Origin: Bartonella sp. HY328
Lineage (GTDB): Bacteria; Pseudomonadota; Alphaproteobacteria; Rhizobiales; Rhizobiaceae
Assembly (NCBI RefSeq): GCF_025449335.1
Contig: NZ_CP104883.1
Span: 1,728,501-1,792,500 of the forward strand
DNA length: 64,000 nucleotides
Reading direction: 5' to 3'
Both the position numbers and the translations under genes were made by a program. Shown here in pieces: positions 1 to 10,000 of this stretch. The notes under the pieces are model-generated. The model did not search any database. It was given only the letters and a program-made list of their open reading frames with translations, and was not told where the DNA came from. Numbering within the stretch: position 1 is the stretch's first letter; each line of letters begins with the position of its first letter.

Positions 1-1
1 A

Positions 2-1216
2 CTCGGTCGTCAGCGTCATGAAGTTGAGCTGATCGCTTCAGAAAACATCGTATCTCGTGCTGTTTTAGAAGCGCAAGGATCCGTTTTTACCAATAAATAT
101 GCTGAAGGCTATCCAGGTAAGCGTTATTATGGCGGTTGCCAATATGCTGATGTGGTAGAAGAACTAGCGATTGAACGCGCCAAAAAATTGTTTAATTGTG
201 GTTTTGCTAATGTGCAGCCTAATTCTGGTAGTCAGATGAATCAGGCGGTTTTTCTAGCATTGCTACAGCCGGGTGATACCTTTATGGGGCTTGATTTAAA
301 TTCTGGTGGTCACTTAACCCATGGTTCGCCAGTCAATATGTCAGGTAAATGGTTTAATGTTGTTTCATATGGCGTTCGCCGTGATGACCAATTATTAGAC
401 ATGGAAGAAATTGCCAATCTTGCTCGCCAACACAAGCCTAAGCTTATTCTTGCAGGTGGTACTGCCTATTCTCGTATTTGGGATTGGGAGCGTTTCCGTG
501 AAATCGCCGATGAGATTGGCGCTTATCTCATGGTTGATATGGCCCACATTGCAGGCCTTGTTGCTGGTGGACAACATCCTTCCCCGCTACCTTATGCGCA
601 TGTTGTTACCACAACTACCCACAAATCTTTACGCGGTCCTCGTGGTGGCATGATTTTGACCAATCATGAAGATATTGCCAAAAAAATTAATTCGGCGGTT
701 TTCCCTGGGCTTCAGGGTGGACCTTTAATGCATGTTATTGCCGCAAAAGCAGTTGCATTTGGTGAAGCATTACAACCAGAGTTTAAAACTTACGCACAAA
801 ATGTGGTTGTAAATGCAAAGGCGCTAGCGCAAACCTTGCAATCTAGTGGTCTTGATATTGTTTCAGGCGGTACTGATAATCACTTAATGTTGGTAGATTT
901 ACGCCCCAAAAATGCAACAGGTAAGCGTGCTGAGGCAGCTCTAGGTCGCGCTAATATTACTTGTAATAAAAACGGTATTCCGTTCGACCCTGAAAAACCC
1001 TTTGTAACATCAGGTGTTCGTCTTGGTACGCCTGCTGGTACTGCTCGTGGTTTTATGGCTGGTGAATTTACCGAAATTGGTAATTTAATTGCTGAAGTCC
1101 TTGATGGTCTTAAGGCAGCTAATTCGGATGAAGGTAATGCAGCAGTTGAGGAACATGTTCGCAAGAAAATTATTACTCTTACCGAGCGTTTCCCGCTTTA
1201 TTCTTATTTAGGATAA
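2..1216 (+). CDS. glyA: Serine hydroxymethyltransferase, 5'-truncated by window edge
   Basis: PLP enzyme interconverting serine and glycine and charging tetrahydrofolate with a one-carbon unit; cytosolic. The reading frame is open from base 2, so about 30 N-terminal residues lie outside the window. Visible marks are the early SHMT segment ELIASENIVSRAV, YAEGYPGKRYYGG, and the PLP-lysine motif TTTHKSLRGPRGG. The apparent ATG at 152 is an internal methionine, not the start. It is followed by a strong terminator and then nrdR, the usual order in Hyphomicrobiales. The frame is intact to its stop and the identity is secure. Confidence 0.97.
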   Translation, partial: LGRQRHEVELIASENIVSRAVLEAQGSVFTNKYAEGYPGKRYYGGCQYADVVEELAIERAKKLFNCGFANVQPNSGSQMNQAVFLALLQPGDTFMGLDLNSGGHLTHGSPVNMSGKWFNVVSYGVRRDDQLLDMEEIANLARQHKPKLILAGGTAYSRIWDWERFREIADEIGAYLMVDMAHIAGLVAGGQHPSPLPYAHVVTTTTHKSLRGPRGGMILTNHEDIAKKINSAVFPGLQGGPLMHVIAAKAVAFGEALQPEFKTYAQNVVVNAKALAQTLQSSGLDIVSGGTDNHLMLVDLRPKNATGKRAEAALGRANITCNKNGIPFDPEKPFVTSGVRLGTPAGTARGFMAGEFTEIGNLIAEVLDGLKAANSDEGNAAVEEHVRKKIITLTERFPLYSYLG

Positions 1217-1238
1217 GCTTAAATATTTTTAATCCTTG

Positions 1239-1306
1239 CTCCGGTTCAATATTTACTGCAAAAAGTTTATGTGCTTTATGCCTTTAAATATTAAACCGGA
1301 GTTTTT
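1239..1306 (+). terminator. Rho-independent terminator of glyA
   Basis: CTCCGGTT-C-AATATTTA (1239-1255) pairs with TAAATATT-A-AACCGGAG (1285-1301), leaving a loop of about 29 nt and one mismatch, followed directly by TTTTT. Confidence 0.85.
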
Positions 1307-1507
1307 ATATAATCGCTTTGTCTCATTAAAAAATGTAAAAATACGCACTGTGATTTGAGTGTATATGCTGATTATTTATAACCTTTAACATCGATGAGTA
1401 ATTACTAAATTTAAAAAATCGATGTCATTGATCTTATGTTTTTAATCTTTTCTAACGCTATCATAAGGTTATGAATTTTAGACTAGAATAAAGAGAGTGA
1501 CCACGAT

Positions 1508-1981
1508 ATGCGCTGCCCCTTTTGTCAATGTGAAGATACACAAGTTAAGGATTCACGTCCAACAGAAGATGGATCGGTCATTCGCCGACGGCGTATTTGC
1601 TCACTATGCGGCGGGCGCTTTACCACTTTTGAGCGTGTGCAACTTCGTGAATTAATGGTGATAAAAAAAAGTGGTCGCCATATGCCTTTTGACCGCGAAA
1701 AATTAATGCGTTCCATCGATGTTGCGCTGCGCAAGCGCGAAATAGATAAAGAAAAAATTGATCGCGCGGTTTCTGGCATTGTACGCCAGCTGGAAAGCTC
1801 AGGCGAAGTTGAGGTCACCTCCGAGGAGATTGGTCGGTTGGTAATGGAAGCATTAAAGCGCATTGATGATATTGCTTACATTCGATTTGCATCGGTTTAC
1901 CGCAATTTTAGTTCGGCACAGGATTTCCATAATATTATCGATGAGGTAAAAATTTCACCGACTGACGAGGTTAAGGAATGA
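1508..1981 (+). CDS. nrdR: Transcriptional repressor NrdR
   Basis: Zinc- and nucleotide-binding repressor of ribonucleotide reductase operons. At 157 aa it has the family's usual length. The N-terminal zinc ribbon has Cys pairs in MRCPFCQCE and ICSLCGG; an ATP-cone follows from about residue 49 (VIKKSGRHMPFDREKL). The stop overlaps the ribD start in ATGA, so it is probably co-transcribed with the riboflavin genes, as in related genomes. An AGAGAG stretch a few bases upstream of the ATG is the likely ribosome site. Confidence 0.97.
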   Translation: MRCPFCQCEDTQVKDSRPTEDGSVIRRRRICSLCGGRFTTFERVQLRELMVIKKSGRHMPFDREKLMRSIDVALRKREIDKEKIDRAVSGIVRQLESSGEVEVTSEEIGRLVMEALKRIDDIAYIRFASVYRNFSSAQDFHNIIDEVKISPTDEVKE

Positions 1982-3081
1982 CACTAGATGACCAGCAGAT
2001 GCATCAACGCTTTATGGAAGCAGCTATTCGTTTGGGACGGCAAAATCTAGGGTGCACTGCAGAAAATCCAAGTGTTGGTGCGGTGATTGTTAAAAAAATA
2101 AACGGCAAGCCAATTATCATCGGTATTGGTGTTACAGCCGTTGGTGGTCGTCCTCATGCAGAGCCGCAAGCCCTGCAGCAAGCGGGGGGTAGCGCAAAGG
2201 GTGCAACTGCTTATGTGACTTTAGAGCCGTGTTCTCATCATGGTAAAACCCCGCCTTGTGTTGATGCATTAATCGCGGCAGGTGTGAAAAGAGTGGTTAT
2301 CGCTCTTGAAGATCCAGATCCGCGCGTTAGCGGACGAGGGATAGCGCGGCTTAAAGCTGCTGGTATTGATGTTGTTCAAGATATTGCACGTGAAAAAGCT
2401 TTTGAAGGTTTAGCAGGCTTTTTAACGAGAATTACTAAAAAACGCCCCTTTATAACCCAAAAGCTTGCTCTTTCCCAAGATGGATATATAGGCAGAGTTG
2501 GCGAAGCAAATACGCCGATAACTGGAAATTTGTCAAAAGCTCGCACGCATATTTTAAGGGCTGAAAGTGATGCCATTTTAGTAGGTGTTGGAACCGTTAA
2601 AATAGACGATCCAATGTTAGACTGTCGCTTGCCGGCGTTAGAACACCGCTCACCAATTCGCATTGTGCTTGATGGTCATTTGAGTATTTCAGTTGAAAGT
2701 CGTCTCGTGCTTTCGGCAAAGCAAATTCCAGTTTGGATTATTTGCAATGAAAAGAATGATCAAAATAAGCAAAAATTACTCGAGGCATTGGGCTGCCGTA
2801 TCATTCCATTTGGTGAAAACATTCATAATCATTTAAATGAACTTATGGAATTTTTAGGGCGCGAGGGGATTAATAATTTGCTTGTTGAAGGTGGTACTAA
2901 GGTCGCACAATCTTTTTATGATATTGGTTTAATAGATAGGCTCATATTATTAAAATCAAATCAAAAAATTGGAATTAATGGCTACGCTGCCCCTCAATTT
3001 TTAAATTTGCGTGAAAGCTATCGCCAAAGCACTCAAAAACGCTATGACGATGATATTTGGTGCATATGGGAAAGGATTTAG
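1978..3081 (+). CDS. ribD: Bifunctional diaminohydroxyphosphoribosylaminopyrimidine deaminase / reductase RibD
   Basis: Catalyses the deamination and side-chain reduction steps after GTP cyclohydrolase II in riboflavin synthesis. The N-terminal cytidine-deaminase-type domain shows the zinc motif HAEPQAL and, further on, TLEPCSHHGKTPPC. The C-terminal DHFR-like reductase domain starts near residue 155 (FITQKLALSQDGYIG) and contains LLVEGGTKVAQSF. Length is 367 aa, typical. It overlaps nrdR by 4 bp and ends 2 bp before the chosen ribE start, so translational coupling is likely. Confidence 0.97.
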   Translation: MTLDDQQMHQRFMEAAIRLGRQNLGCTAENPSVGAVIVKKINGKPIIIGIGVTAVGGRPHAEPQALQQAGGSAKGATAYVTLEPCSHHGKTPPCVDALIAAGVKRVVIALEDPDPRVSGRGIARLKAAGIDVVQDIAREKAFEGLAGFLTRITKKRPFITQKLALSQDGYIGRVGEANTPITGNLSKARTHILRAESDAILVGVGTVKIDDPMLDCRLPALEHRSPIRIVLDGHLSISVESRLVLSAKQIPVWIICNEKNDQNKQKLLEALGCRIIPFGENIHNHLNELMEFLGREGINNLLVEGGTKVAQSFYDIGLIDRLILLKSNQKIGINGYAAPQFLNLRESYRQSTQKRYDDDIWCIWERI

Positions 3082-3083
3082 TT

Positions 3084-3689
3084 ATGTTTACTGGCATTGT
3101 TACTGATATAGGACGTATTGCACAAATAACGACGCTTGATGAAGGTTTGCGCTTTCGCATTGCAACGACATATGATCCCTCAACCATTGATATTGGTGCG
3201 TCAATCGCATGTAGTGGCATTTGTTTAACGGTTGTTGCCCTGCCTGAAAAAACAAGCACGGATTCATGGTTTGAAGTGGAGGCTTGGGAAGAGGCTTTAC
3301 GACTTACAACCATTGGGTCTTGGCAGATCGATAAACAAATCAATCTTGAACGCTCGCTAAAACTTGGAGATGAGATGGGCGGTCATTTGGTTTCAGGTCA
3401 TGTCGATGGTACTGCAGAAATTATAAAAAAGGATAGTGAGGGGGAGGCAACAAGATTTACCATTAAGGTAGATGAAAAATTAGCACGCTTTATTGCACAA
3501 AAAGGGTCGGTTTGTCTTGATGGGACATCTTTGACGGTTAACAAAGTGGAGCGCGCGACATTTGATGTGTTGATAATTCGACATACGCTCGAAGTTACAA
3601 CTTGGGGGCAGCGTGAGGTAGGCGATATTCTTAATATAGAAATTGACCAATTAGCTCGCTATGCTGCCCGTTTGGCAGAATTTTCTTAA
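3084..3689 (+). CDS. ribE: Riboflavin synthase alpha subunit
   Basis: Dismutates two 6,7-dimethyl-8-ribityllumazines to riboflavin. Two homologous lumazine-binding barrels are visible, beginning MFTGIVTDIG and, in the second half, the GHLVSGHVDGTAEI segment. I chose ATG 3084 over an in-frame upstream ATG because the protein then begins with the canonical MFTGIV and AAAGGA sits just upstream. This gives 201 aa, the usual size. Confidence 0.96.
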   Translation: MFTGIVTDIGRIAQITTLDEGLRFRIATTYDPSTIDIGASIACSGICLTVVALPEKTSTDSWFEVEAWEEALRLTTIGSWQIDKQINLERSLKLGDEMGGHLVSGHVDGTAEIIKKDSEGEATRFTIKVDEKLARFIAQKGSVCLDGTSLTVNKVERATFDVLIIRHTLEVTTWGQREVGDILNIEIDQLARYAARLAEFS

Positions 3690-3848
3690 CCATTTTTAAT
3701 TGGAATAGCAAAAGGGCTGATAATATGCCTTTAATTCCTTAGTATGATTATTATCAACTTTGCCAAATAATGCGAAATATAAAGAGTTTTTCTTTTCATT
3801 TTATCGCTTTGGGAGTATTGATAATAAAAACATTTTTTGGAGATGGCA

Positions 3849-4307
3849 ATGAATTCTAAAAAAGAACGCCCTTTGCATTTATTGATTGTAGAAGCTCGTT
3901 TTTATGATCATTTGGCTGATAGTTTGCTTGAAGGTGCTAAAAAACATCTTGATGCAGCAGGTGCGACCTATGATGTTGTAACCGTTCCTGGCGCATTAGA
4001 AATTCCTAGTGTTATTGCCAATGCTTACAAAAGCTATGATGTAAATTATGATGGCTACATTGCGCTCGGTTGTGTTATTCGTGGTGAAACTTACCATTTC
4101 GAAATTGTTGCTAATGAGTCTTGTCGTGGCATCATGGAATTGACAATGCGCAAGCGTCTTGCTATCGGCAATGGTATTCTAACCGTTGAAAATGAAGAAC
4201 AGGCTATCGCGCGCGCCAGTGTCCTAGATAAGGACAAGGGCGGTTTTGCTGCAGATGCCGCATTAAAAATGATTGCACTAAAAAAGCAATTTGGAGTAAG
4301 TGAGTGA
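3849..4307 (+). CDS. ribH: 6,7-dimethyl-8-ribityllumazine synthase
   Basis: Condenses the RibD-derived pyrimidine with dihydroxybutanone phosphate to give lumazine. The lumazine-synthase core is visible: VPGALEIPSVI, ALGCVIRGETYHFEIVANES, and the C-terminal KGGFAADAALKM. ATG 3849 is preferred because GGAG at 3839-3842 is correctly spaced from it; ATG 3843 is too close. Length is 152 aa. About 160 bp separate it from ribE, with no recognisable FMN riboswitch. The stop overlaps the nusB GTG start. Confidence 0.95.
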   Translation: MNSKKERPLHLLIVEARFYDHLADSLLEGAKKHLDAAGATYDVVTVPGALEIPSVIANAYKSYDVNYDGYIALGCVIRGETYHFEIVANESCRGIMELTMRKRLAIGNGILTVENEEQAIARASVLDKDKGGFAADAALKMIALKKQFGVSE

Positions 4308-4777
4308 GCGAAGAGAATAAAAAGCCATCTGTACGTCCAGCAAATAAGAGAGGTGCAGCACGTCTTGCAGCAGTACAGGCCTTGTATCAAATGGATATTG
4401 CTGGAAGTGGTGTGATGGAAACAGTGACCGAATATGAGAATTTTCGGTTAGGCAAAGATATTGATGGCGATCAATATCTGGAAGCTGATGCGCAGTGGTT
4501 CCGCTCTATCATTGCAGGCGTTGTTGCCGAACAACGTGAAATAGATCCACTCATTCATGATTTTTTGCCCGAAGGTTGGCCTTTATCGCGTATTGATACA
4601 ACCCTACGTGCGATTTTACGTGCAGGTATTTGGGAATTAAAGAATCGTCCAGAGGTTCCGCTTCCAGTGATTGTGTCTGAATATGTTGATATCGCTAAAG
4701 CATTTTTTGGCAAGGAAGAGCCAAAGCTAGTTAATGCCTTGCTGGATAATTCAGCTAAGCAATTACGAAAAAGCTAA
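4304..4777 (+). CDS. nusB: Transcription antitermination factor NusB
   Basis: RNA-binding partner of NusE/S10 in rRNA antitermination complexes. The helical NusB signatures are RGAARLAAVQALYQMD near the N-terminus and PLPVIVSEYVDIAKAFFG towards the C-terminus. It starts at GTG, overlapping ribH by 4 bp (GTGA), so translation is coupled. At 157 aa the length is normal. It is the last gene of the riboflavin operon and is followed by a terminator. Confidence 0.95.
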   Translation: MSEENKKPSVRPANKRGAARLAAVQALYQMDIAGSGVMETVTEYENFRLGKDIDGDQYLEADAQWFRSIIAGVVAEQREIDPLIHDFLPEGWPLSRIDTTLRAILRAGIWELKNRPEVPLPVIVSEYVDIAKAFFGKEEPKLVNALLDNSAKQLRKS

Positions 4778-4801
4778 AATAGATATTTTAAAATTATAAT
4801 G

Positions 4802-4838
4802 AAAGGTACTGTTTCGGTTTAGAAGCAGTGCCTTTTGT
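4802..4838 (+). terminator. Terminator after nusB
   Basis: AAAGGTACTG (4802-4811) pairs over 10 bp, one G-U, with CAGTGCCTTT (4826-4835), followed by a T-rich run. Confidence 0.75.
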
Positions 4839-4914
4839 TTTATTTTATGTTTAATATTTTGACTAAAAATTTATTTATATTTCCTAAATTTTAGCTTTTG
4901 GTCTAAAATCTACG

Positions 4915-5577
4915 TTACTGCTTTAATAATAAATTGATATGATTTAAAATTTCCATAGCATCAATATCGACCATTCCTGTCTTACTTTTTTTGTCATTCT
5001 TGCGGCTGTATAAATCAATTAGTTGATAACCAATGCTATATCCTGCCCAGCGTGGTAAATCACCCGTTCCAAAAATCCATTCATAATGGTTGTAATTTTC
5101 ATTCCTTAGCTGATCTTTTGCAAGATTAATTATCTGATTTGTTGTTGCAACTTTGCACCAAGGCGGCACAGGCATTGAAGTTATTAATGTTGAAAAATAG
5201 TCGGCGAGACCTTCGGAAATGATGGCTTCGCCAAGCGTTTCTCCATAGCCATGTCGTGCCCATCGCATCGCATGATGCAATTCATGTGCAATGGCTTGTG
5301 AAAAATGACCGTCGGAAAGTTTAGCTGCAAAATTTTCATTAAGTGAATCAATGCTAATAGAAATAAGCTCTGTTTTATAGCAGTTCCCGCCCACGCCAAT
5401 TTCGGGAATGATATTAGTGGGATCATTGCCAATTAAAATATCAATGGCAATATTATGATCCTTAGTAGGTACAATTTTTTCAATCTTTAAGCGTAGTGCT
5501 TCTATCTGAGTTCGAATAATACCTTTCCAACAAGATAAATCGCCTGCTGCTTCAAGAAAGTGCAATCGTAAATCCAT
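4915..5577 (-). CDS. Putative zinc-dependent protease, DUF2268-like
   Basis: 220 aa with no signal peptide. The recognisable part is AIAHELHHAMRW at about residues 91-102, an HExxH zincin motif, followed about 20 residues later by SEGLADYF, whose Glu would be the third zinc ligand. This arrangement matches DUF2268 predicted zinc proteases; the function is unknown. It stands alone on the minus strand between nusB and glnE, with an AT-rich upstream region. Family membership is by motif only. Confidence 0.65.
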   Translation of the reverse strand: MDLRLHFLEAAGDLSCWKGIIRTQIEALRLKIEKIVPTKDHNIAIDILIGNDPTNIIPEIGVGGNCYKTELISISIDSLNENFAAKLSDGHFSQAIAHELHHAMRWARHGYGETLGEAIISEGLADYFSTLITSMPVPPWCKVATTNQIINLAKDQLRNENYNHYEWIFGTGDLPRWAGYSIGYQLIDLYSRKNDKKSKTGMVDIDAMEILNHINLLLKQ

Positions 5578-6017
5578 AGATTAATCCTTAATAATAATTA
5601 ATGATTAAATTGCTTTCTGGGTAAGGAAATTTTTAATATCATATATTTATTAAAATATAAAGTTTTTTAAAAAACCGTGTAATTATCATTTAACTTAAAA
5701 TATATTAAATTTATAAAATAAAAATATTAAATAATTTTGTTCTAAATATATTTTAAAAGTTTAAATATTTCTTATAGTCTTGGGTTGCAGCTTGAATATA
5801 GGTTTACGGTTTAATAAAATTACAAAATGAAAATGATTAATCCAATTAAATGCTATTTATACTTGATAGATTATTGGGGAGGTTAATAGCTTGTCTGCTT
5901 AAAAGTTGGATAAATTGATTTAGCATTGCAGGCTTTTATTAAACCTCGTTAAATATGGCATAATTTTATAAAATGCATTATGATATTTTAAAATGATGTT
6001 AATGGTTTGGATTGAAC
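5578..6017. other. AT-rich intergenic region
   Basis: About 440 bp of very AT-rich sequence between the divergently transcribed DUF2268-like gene and glnE. It must hold both promoters, but I see no convincing -35/-10 pair, hairpin or gene. Confidence 0.5.
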
Positions 6018-8972
6018 ATGGGTCAAGGCATTTTTTCTTCGCAAGCTTTTTTGTTACATAGTTTGAAATCTATCACGCCATTTGATGATAAATCTGATTT
6101 TTGGTTGGCTGAATTGTCAAATCGTGCCAAACAACAAGAACAAGGCCAATTAATCCAATTTCTTCAAACACCAAGCCAAGCTATTAATTTTATTGGTTCC
6201 GTCATGACCTTGTCGCCATTTTTGCGCGAGATTATGCTCAAAAATCCTGAAATTTTAACACCTTTATTGCAAATAGACATTAAGAGCCGCCTTGATGAGG
6301 TTTTAGCCCATATTAAAAGCATTGATCAAATAGACGGGATCAATGAAACTTTGTTAATGGCCCAATTGCGTCGTGGTAAGGCCGAGGCTCATTGTTTAAT
6401 AGCATTGGCTGATATTGGTGGTTTATTTACCTGTGCTGAAACATGCGATTGGCTATCTAAGCTTGCTGAAGCAACTCTGAAGTCGAGTTTACGTTTTTTG
6501 CTACGTGAAGCGCATAATGCTAAAAAGATTACCTTGCCAGACCTTGAACACCCTGAAAAGGATTGTGGTCTTATCGTTCTTGGTATGGGTAAGTTAGGAG
6601 CAGGCGAACTTAATTATTCATCTGATATTGATCTTATTGTTTTTATTGATGTTTCATCGTCTGCTATTAATGATCCTTTTGAATCAGTTGATATTTTTTC
6701 TAAAATGATGCGGAGACTTATTCGAATCATGCAGGAGCGCACGGGCGATGGTTATGTTTTCCGTGTTGATTTACGACTACGTCCAGATCCAGGGTCAACG
6801 CCGTTAGCTATGCCGGTGGTAGCCGCGCTTCATTATTATGAGGCAAGGGGGCAAAATTGGGAGCGCGCCGCAATGATTAAAGCGCGTCCTGTTGCTGGTG
6901 ATATAGAAGCGGGTGAAAAGGTTTTAAAGGAATTGTCCCCCTATATTTGGCGCAAATATCTTGATTATGCAGCAATTGCCGATGTTCATTCGATAAAACG
7001 GCAAATTCACGCTCATAAGGGACATGGTGAAATTGCTGTCAAAGGACATAATGTTAAATTAGGGCGTGGTGGCATTCGTGAAATAGAATTTTTTGTTCAG
7101 ACACAGCAATTAATTGCTGGCGGCCGTTTTCCTGAACTGCGTGGCCGCCGCACGGTCGAAATGCTGGCAGCATTGTGTGAACTTGGCTGGATTAATGATG
7201 AAGCACGCAATTCCCTCACAAAAAAATATGCTTTTTTGAGACGTGTGGAACATGCTATACAAATGGTTGCAGATGAGCAGACCCATGTTTTACCGGAAGA
7301 TGAAGAAGGTTTTTTACGTGTGGTACGCCTATTGGGTTATGAAGATGCCGATAGCTTTTCTCGCGATTTTTTAGCGACATTAAAGGCGGTCGAAGCGCAT
7401 TATGCAGCCTTGTTTGAGCATGAACAAGAACTTGGCGCCGATATGGGAAACCTTGTTTTTACCGGTGAGGATGATGATCCCGAAACCCTTACAACCTTAT
7501 CGCGGCTTGGCTTTGAACGCCCAAGTGATATTTGCCGCACTATACGCACGTGGCATTTTGGCCGCTATCGAGCCACTCAATCAGCGGAAGCGCGTGAAAG
7601 GCTAACGGAGTTAACACCATCACTTTTGCAAGCCTTTGGTGCTACCAAGCGGGCGGATGATGCTTTGTTGCGTTTTGATGCATTTTTGCAAGGGCTACCA
7701 GCCGGTATTCAGCTTTTTAGCTTGTTAAACTCCAACCCAGCACTTTTAGGCATGTTGGTGTTAATTATGAGCGCGGCACCGCGCCTTGCAGATATTATTA
7801 CGCGCAAGCCCCATGTTTTTGATGGTATGCTGGATCCGACAACCTTTGCACAGTTGCCCACCAAGTCTTATCTCCAAGAAAGACTTGATTTCTTTTTGGC
7901 GCAAGCTACGTCTTATGAAGAAATTCTTGATCGTTTGCGCATTTTTGCTGATGAACAGAAATTTTTAATTGGTATCCGTTTGTTGACCGGTGCAATTGAT
8001 GGAGAACGGGCAGGACGCGCTTTTACCGATTTAGCGGATCTCATGTTAACCAAAGCTTTGGATGGAGTAAGACAAGAATTTTCACAAAAGCATGGTGTGG
8101 TTGTTGGCGGCACGATTGGTCTTTTAGGCATGGGTAAACTTGGCAGTGATGAGCTGACGGCTGGGTCAGATGTTGATATTATATTGCTTTATGACCACGA
8201 TGAAAAAGTTGATATGTCACAAGGCGATAAACCGCTTTATGTGTCGCAATATTATATGAGACTGACACAAAGATTGATAGCAGCTCTCTCAGCTCCAACG
8301 GGTGAAGGTGTGCTTTATGAAGTAGATATGCGCCTACGCCCATCAGGCAATAAGGGGCCGCTTGCAGTTTCCTTTATGGCTTTTGACAAATACCAGCATA
8401 ATGAGGCTTGGGTTTGGGAACATATGGCATTAACGCGCGCCCGTGGTGTGGCAGGTGACTCTCAATTCTTATTAAAACTTGATGGTGAGATAGAAAATAT
8501 TTTAAAAACAGCCAACAAAAACGATGATATAGCGGCGGAAGTTGTTAAAATGCGCCTTCTTATCGAAAAGGAAAAGCCCCCCATCAATAAATGGGATATT
8601 AAGACTATGGCAGGTGGCATTATTGATCTTGAATTTATCGCCCAATTTGCAGTTTTATCAGGCCACGCACCTTATGAGAGCGGAAAAACCACTGGCGATG
8701 TTCTTGGCTCAATGAGTGATAAATTTTGCTCGCCTTCAGACAAAGATATTTTGTGTCATGCATTTAAATTTTACACCAATCTTAGTCAAACCCTGCGTAT
8801 ATGTTTAAATAATGATTTTGATCCCAAGTCAATGCCGCCTGGTTTTGCTGAGGTATTACAAAGGGCAGTTAATGAGCCAGATTTTGCTCATATTGAAAAT
8901 CTTATCAATGAAACATCGATTGCAGTACGCGCATTATTTTTTAAATTATTGAATGCCAATAAAAAAGCATAG
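6018..8972 (+). CDS. glnE: Bifunctional glutamine synthetase adenylyltransferase / adenylyl-removing enzyme
   Basis: Adjusts glutamine synthetase activity by adding or removing AMP, in response to PII signalling. Both nucleotidyltransferase domains are complete: GMGKLGAGELNYSSDIDL in the N-terminal half and GMGKLGSDELTAGSDVDI in the C-terminal half, each with the G-S/D-x-D metal-binding signature. Length is 984 aa from ATG 6018, as in rhizobia. No strong ribosome site precedes it. The frame is intact, with a shared terminator downstream. Confidence 0.97.
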   Translation: MGQGIFSSQAFLLHSLKSITPFDDKSDFWLAELSNRAKQQEQGQLIQFLQTPSQAINFIGSVMTLSPFLREIMLKNPEILTPLLQIDIKSRLDEVLAHIKSIDQIDGINETLLMAQLRRGKAEAHCLIALADIGGLFTCAETCDWLSKLAEATLKSSLRFLLREAHNAKKITLPDLEHPEKDCGLIVLGMGKLGAGELNYSSDIDLIVFIDVSSSAINDPFESVDIFSKMMRRLIRIMQERTGDGYVFRVDLRLRPDPGSTPLAMPVVAALHYYEARGQNWERAAMIKARPVAGDIEAGEKVLKELSPYIWRKYLDYAAIADVHSIKRQIHAHKGHGEIAVKGHNVKLGRGGIREIEFFVQTQQLIAGGRFPELRGRRTVEMLAALCELGWINDEARNSLTKKYAFLRRVEHAIQMVADEQTHVLPEDEEGFLRVVRLLGYEDADSFSRDFLATLKAVEAHYAALFEHEQELGADMGNLVFTGEDDDPETLTTLSRLGFERPSDICRTIRTWHFGRYRATQSAEARERLTELTPSLLQAFGATKRADDALLRFDAFLQGLPAGIQLFSLLNSNPALLGMLVLIMSAAPRLADIITRKPHVFDGMLDPTTFAQLPTKSYLQERLDFFLAQATSYEEILDRLRIFADEQKFLIGIRLLTGAIDGERAGRAFTDLADLMLTKALDGVRQEFSQKHGVVVGGTIGLLGMGKLGSDELTAGSDVDIILLYDHDEKVDMSQGDKPLYVSQYYMRLTQRLIAALSAPTGEGVLYEVDMRLRPSGNKGPLAVSFMAFDKYQHNEAWVWEHMALTRARGVAGDSQFLLKLDGEIENILKTANKNDDIAAEVVKMRLLIEKEKPPINKWDIKTMAGGIIDLEFIAQFAVLSGHAPYESGKTTGDVLGSMSDKFCSPSDKDILCHAFKFYTNLSQTLRICLNNDFDPKSMPPGFAEVLQRAVNEPDFAHIENLINETSIAVRALFFKLLNANKKA

Positions 8973-9030
8973 TGTTTTAAAAAAAAATAGAAATTGGCAT
9001 TTTGATAAAATTTATTTTAATTAAAATAAA

Positions 9031-9063
9031 AAACGGGCATTAATGACAATGCCCGTTTTTTTT
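9031..9063. terminator. Bidirectional terminator between glnE and trhO
   Basis: AAACGGGCATT (9031-9041) pairs perfectly with AATGCCCGTTT (9048-9058) around a 6-nt loop. It has T-runs on the plus strand and A-runs upstream, so it serves both convergent genes. Confidence 0.9.
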
Positions 9064-9082
9064 AAATTTTATTCAGGAAATC

Positions 9083-10000
9083 CTATGGCCGAATATGGGG
9101 AAAGCTGCCACGCGTTCTTGCAAGCTTAATTTGCTTATTGCGTTCACGGTAGCGGTCTCTATCTTCTTCGCTACGCTCACCATAGCAAGCTTCACATGAA
9201 ATTCCAGCCTCATAATGAGGCTTAGTGAGATCTTCTGGCGATAATGAGCGGCGGCAAGCGCGACAAAGCACGAGATTGCCTTCTTGCAAACCATGTCCAA
9301 CAGAAACACGTTCATCAAAAACAAAGCACTCACCATCCCAAAGGCTCTGCTCTTGTGGAATTTCTTCTAAATATTTCAAGATACCACCTTTAAGGTGATA
9401 TACTTCATCAAAACCTAAACCACGGACATAGGCGGTTGATTTTTCGCAACGAATACCACCCGTGCAGAACATTGCGATTTTTTTCTTTTTACGCAACTCT
9501 TCATCATGATCAGCAATCCATTGCGGAAATTCGCGGAATGTTTTAATATTAGGATCAATAGCACCTTTAAAAGTGCCAACTTCTAATTCATAATCATTAC
9601 GCGTATCGATAAGAATGGTGTCCTCATCTTCGATCAAGGCATTCCAATCTTGCGGAGCAATATAGGTGCCCACTTTTTTAAGTGGATCAACGCCTTCAAC
9701 ACCCATCGTGACAATTTCCTTTTTAAGGCGCACTTTCATGCGTAAAAAAGGCATTTTCGATGCATTGGAATATTTAAGTTCAGGCTCGGCAAGCTCAGGC
9801 TGTGCTGTAATAAAATCTACAACGTTTTTAATGCCTTCTTCAGAGCCTGCAATGGTGCCATTAATGCCTTCATGAGCAAGCAATAATGTACCTTTAACGC
9901 CGTTTTCTTTACAAAGTGCTTTAAGTGGCGCCTGCAGCTCTTCATAGCGATCAAAGCGTGCAAAACAATAGAGGGCGGCAACAAGATAATTCTGGGTCAT
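9083..10000 (-). CDS. trhO: tRNA uridine(34) hydroxylase, rhodanese family (TrhO/YceA)
   Basis: Oxygen-dependent hydroxylation of wobble uridine 34, the first step towards ho5U/cmo5U-type modifications. The N-terminal acylphosphatase-like half shows GTLLLAHEGINGTIAG. The rhodanese domain has the active-site loop FCTGGIRCEKSTAY. The C-terminal region carries CRACRRSL and CEAC, a putative zinc-binding pair. 305 aa, usual length. It converges with glnE and shares its terminator. Confidence 0.93.
   Translation of the reverse strand: MTQNYLVAALYCFARFDRYEELQAPLKALCKENGVKGTLLLAHEGINGTIAGSEEGIKNVVDFITAQPELAEPELKYSNASKMPFLRMKVRLKKEIVTMGVEGVDPLKKVGTYIAPQDWNALIEDEDTILIDTRNDYELEVGTFKGAIDPNIKTFREFPQWIADHDEELRKKKKIAMFCTGGIRCEKSTAYVRGLGFDEVYHLKGGILKYLEEIPQEQSLWDGECFVFDERVSVGHGLQEGNLVLCRACRRSLSPEDLTKPHYEAGISCEACYGERSEEDRDRYRERNKQIKLARTRGSFPHIRP

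Noticed and set aside
3690..3848. FMN riboswitch before ribH
   Set aside because: None of the conserved RFN-element blocks are visible.
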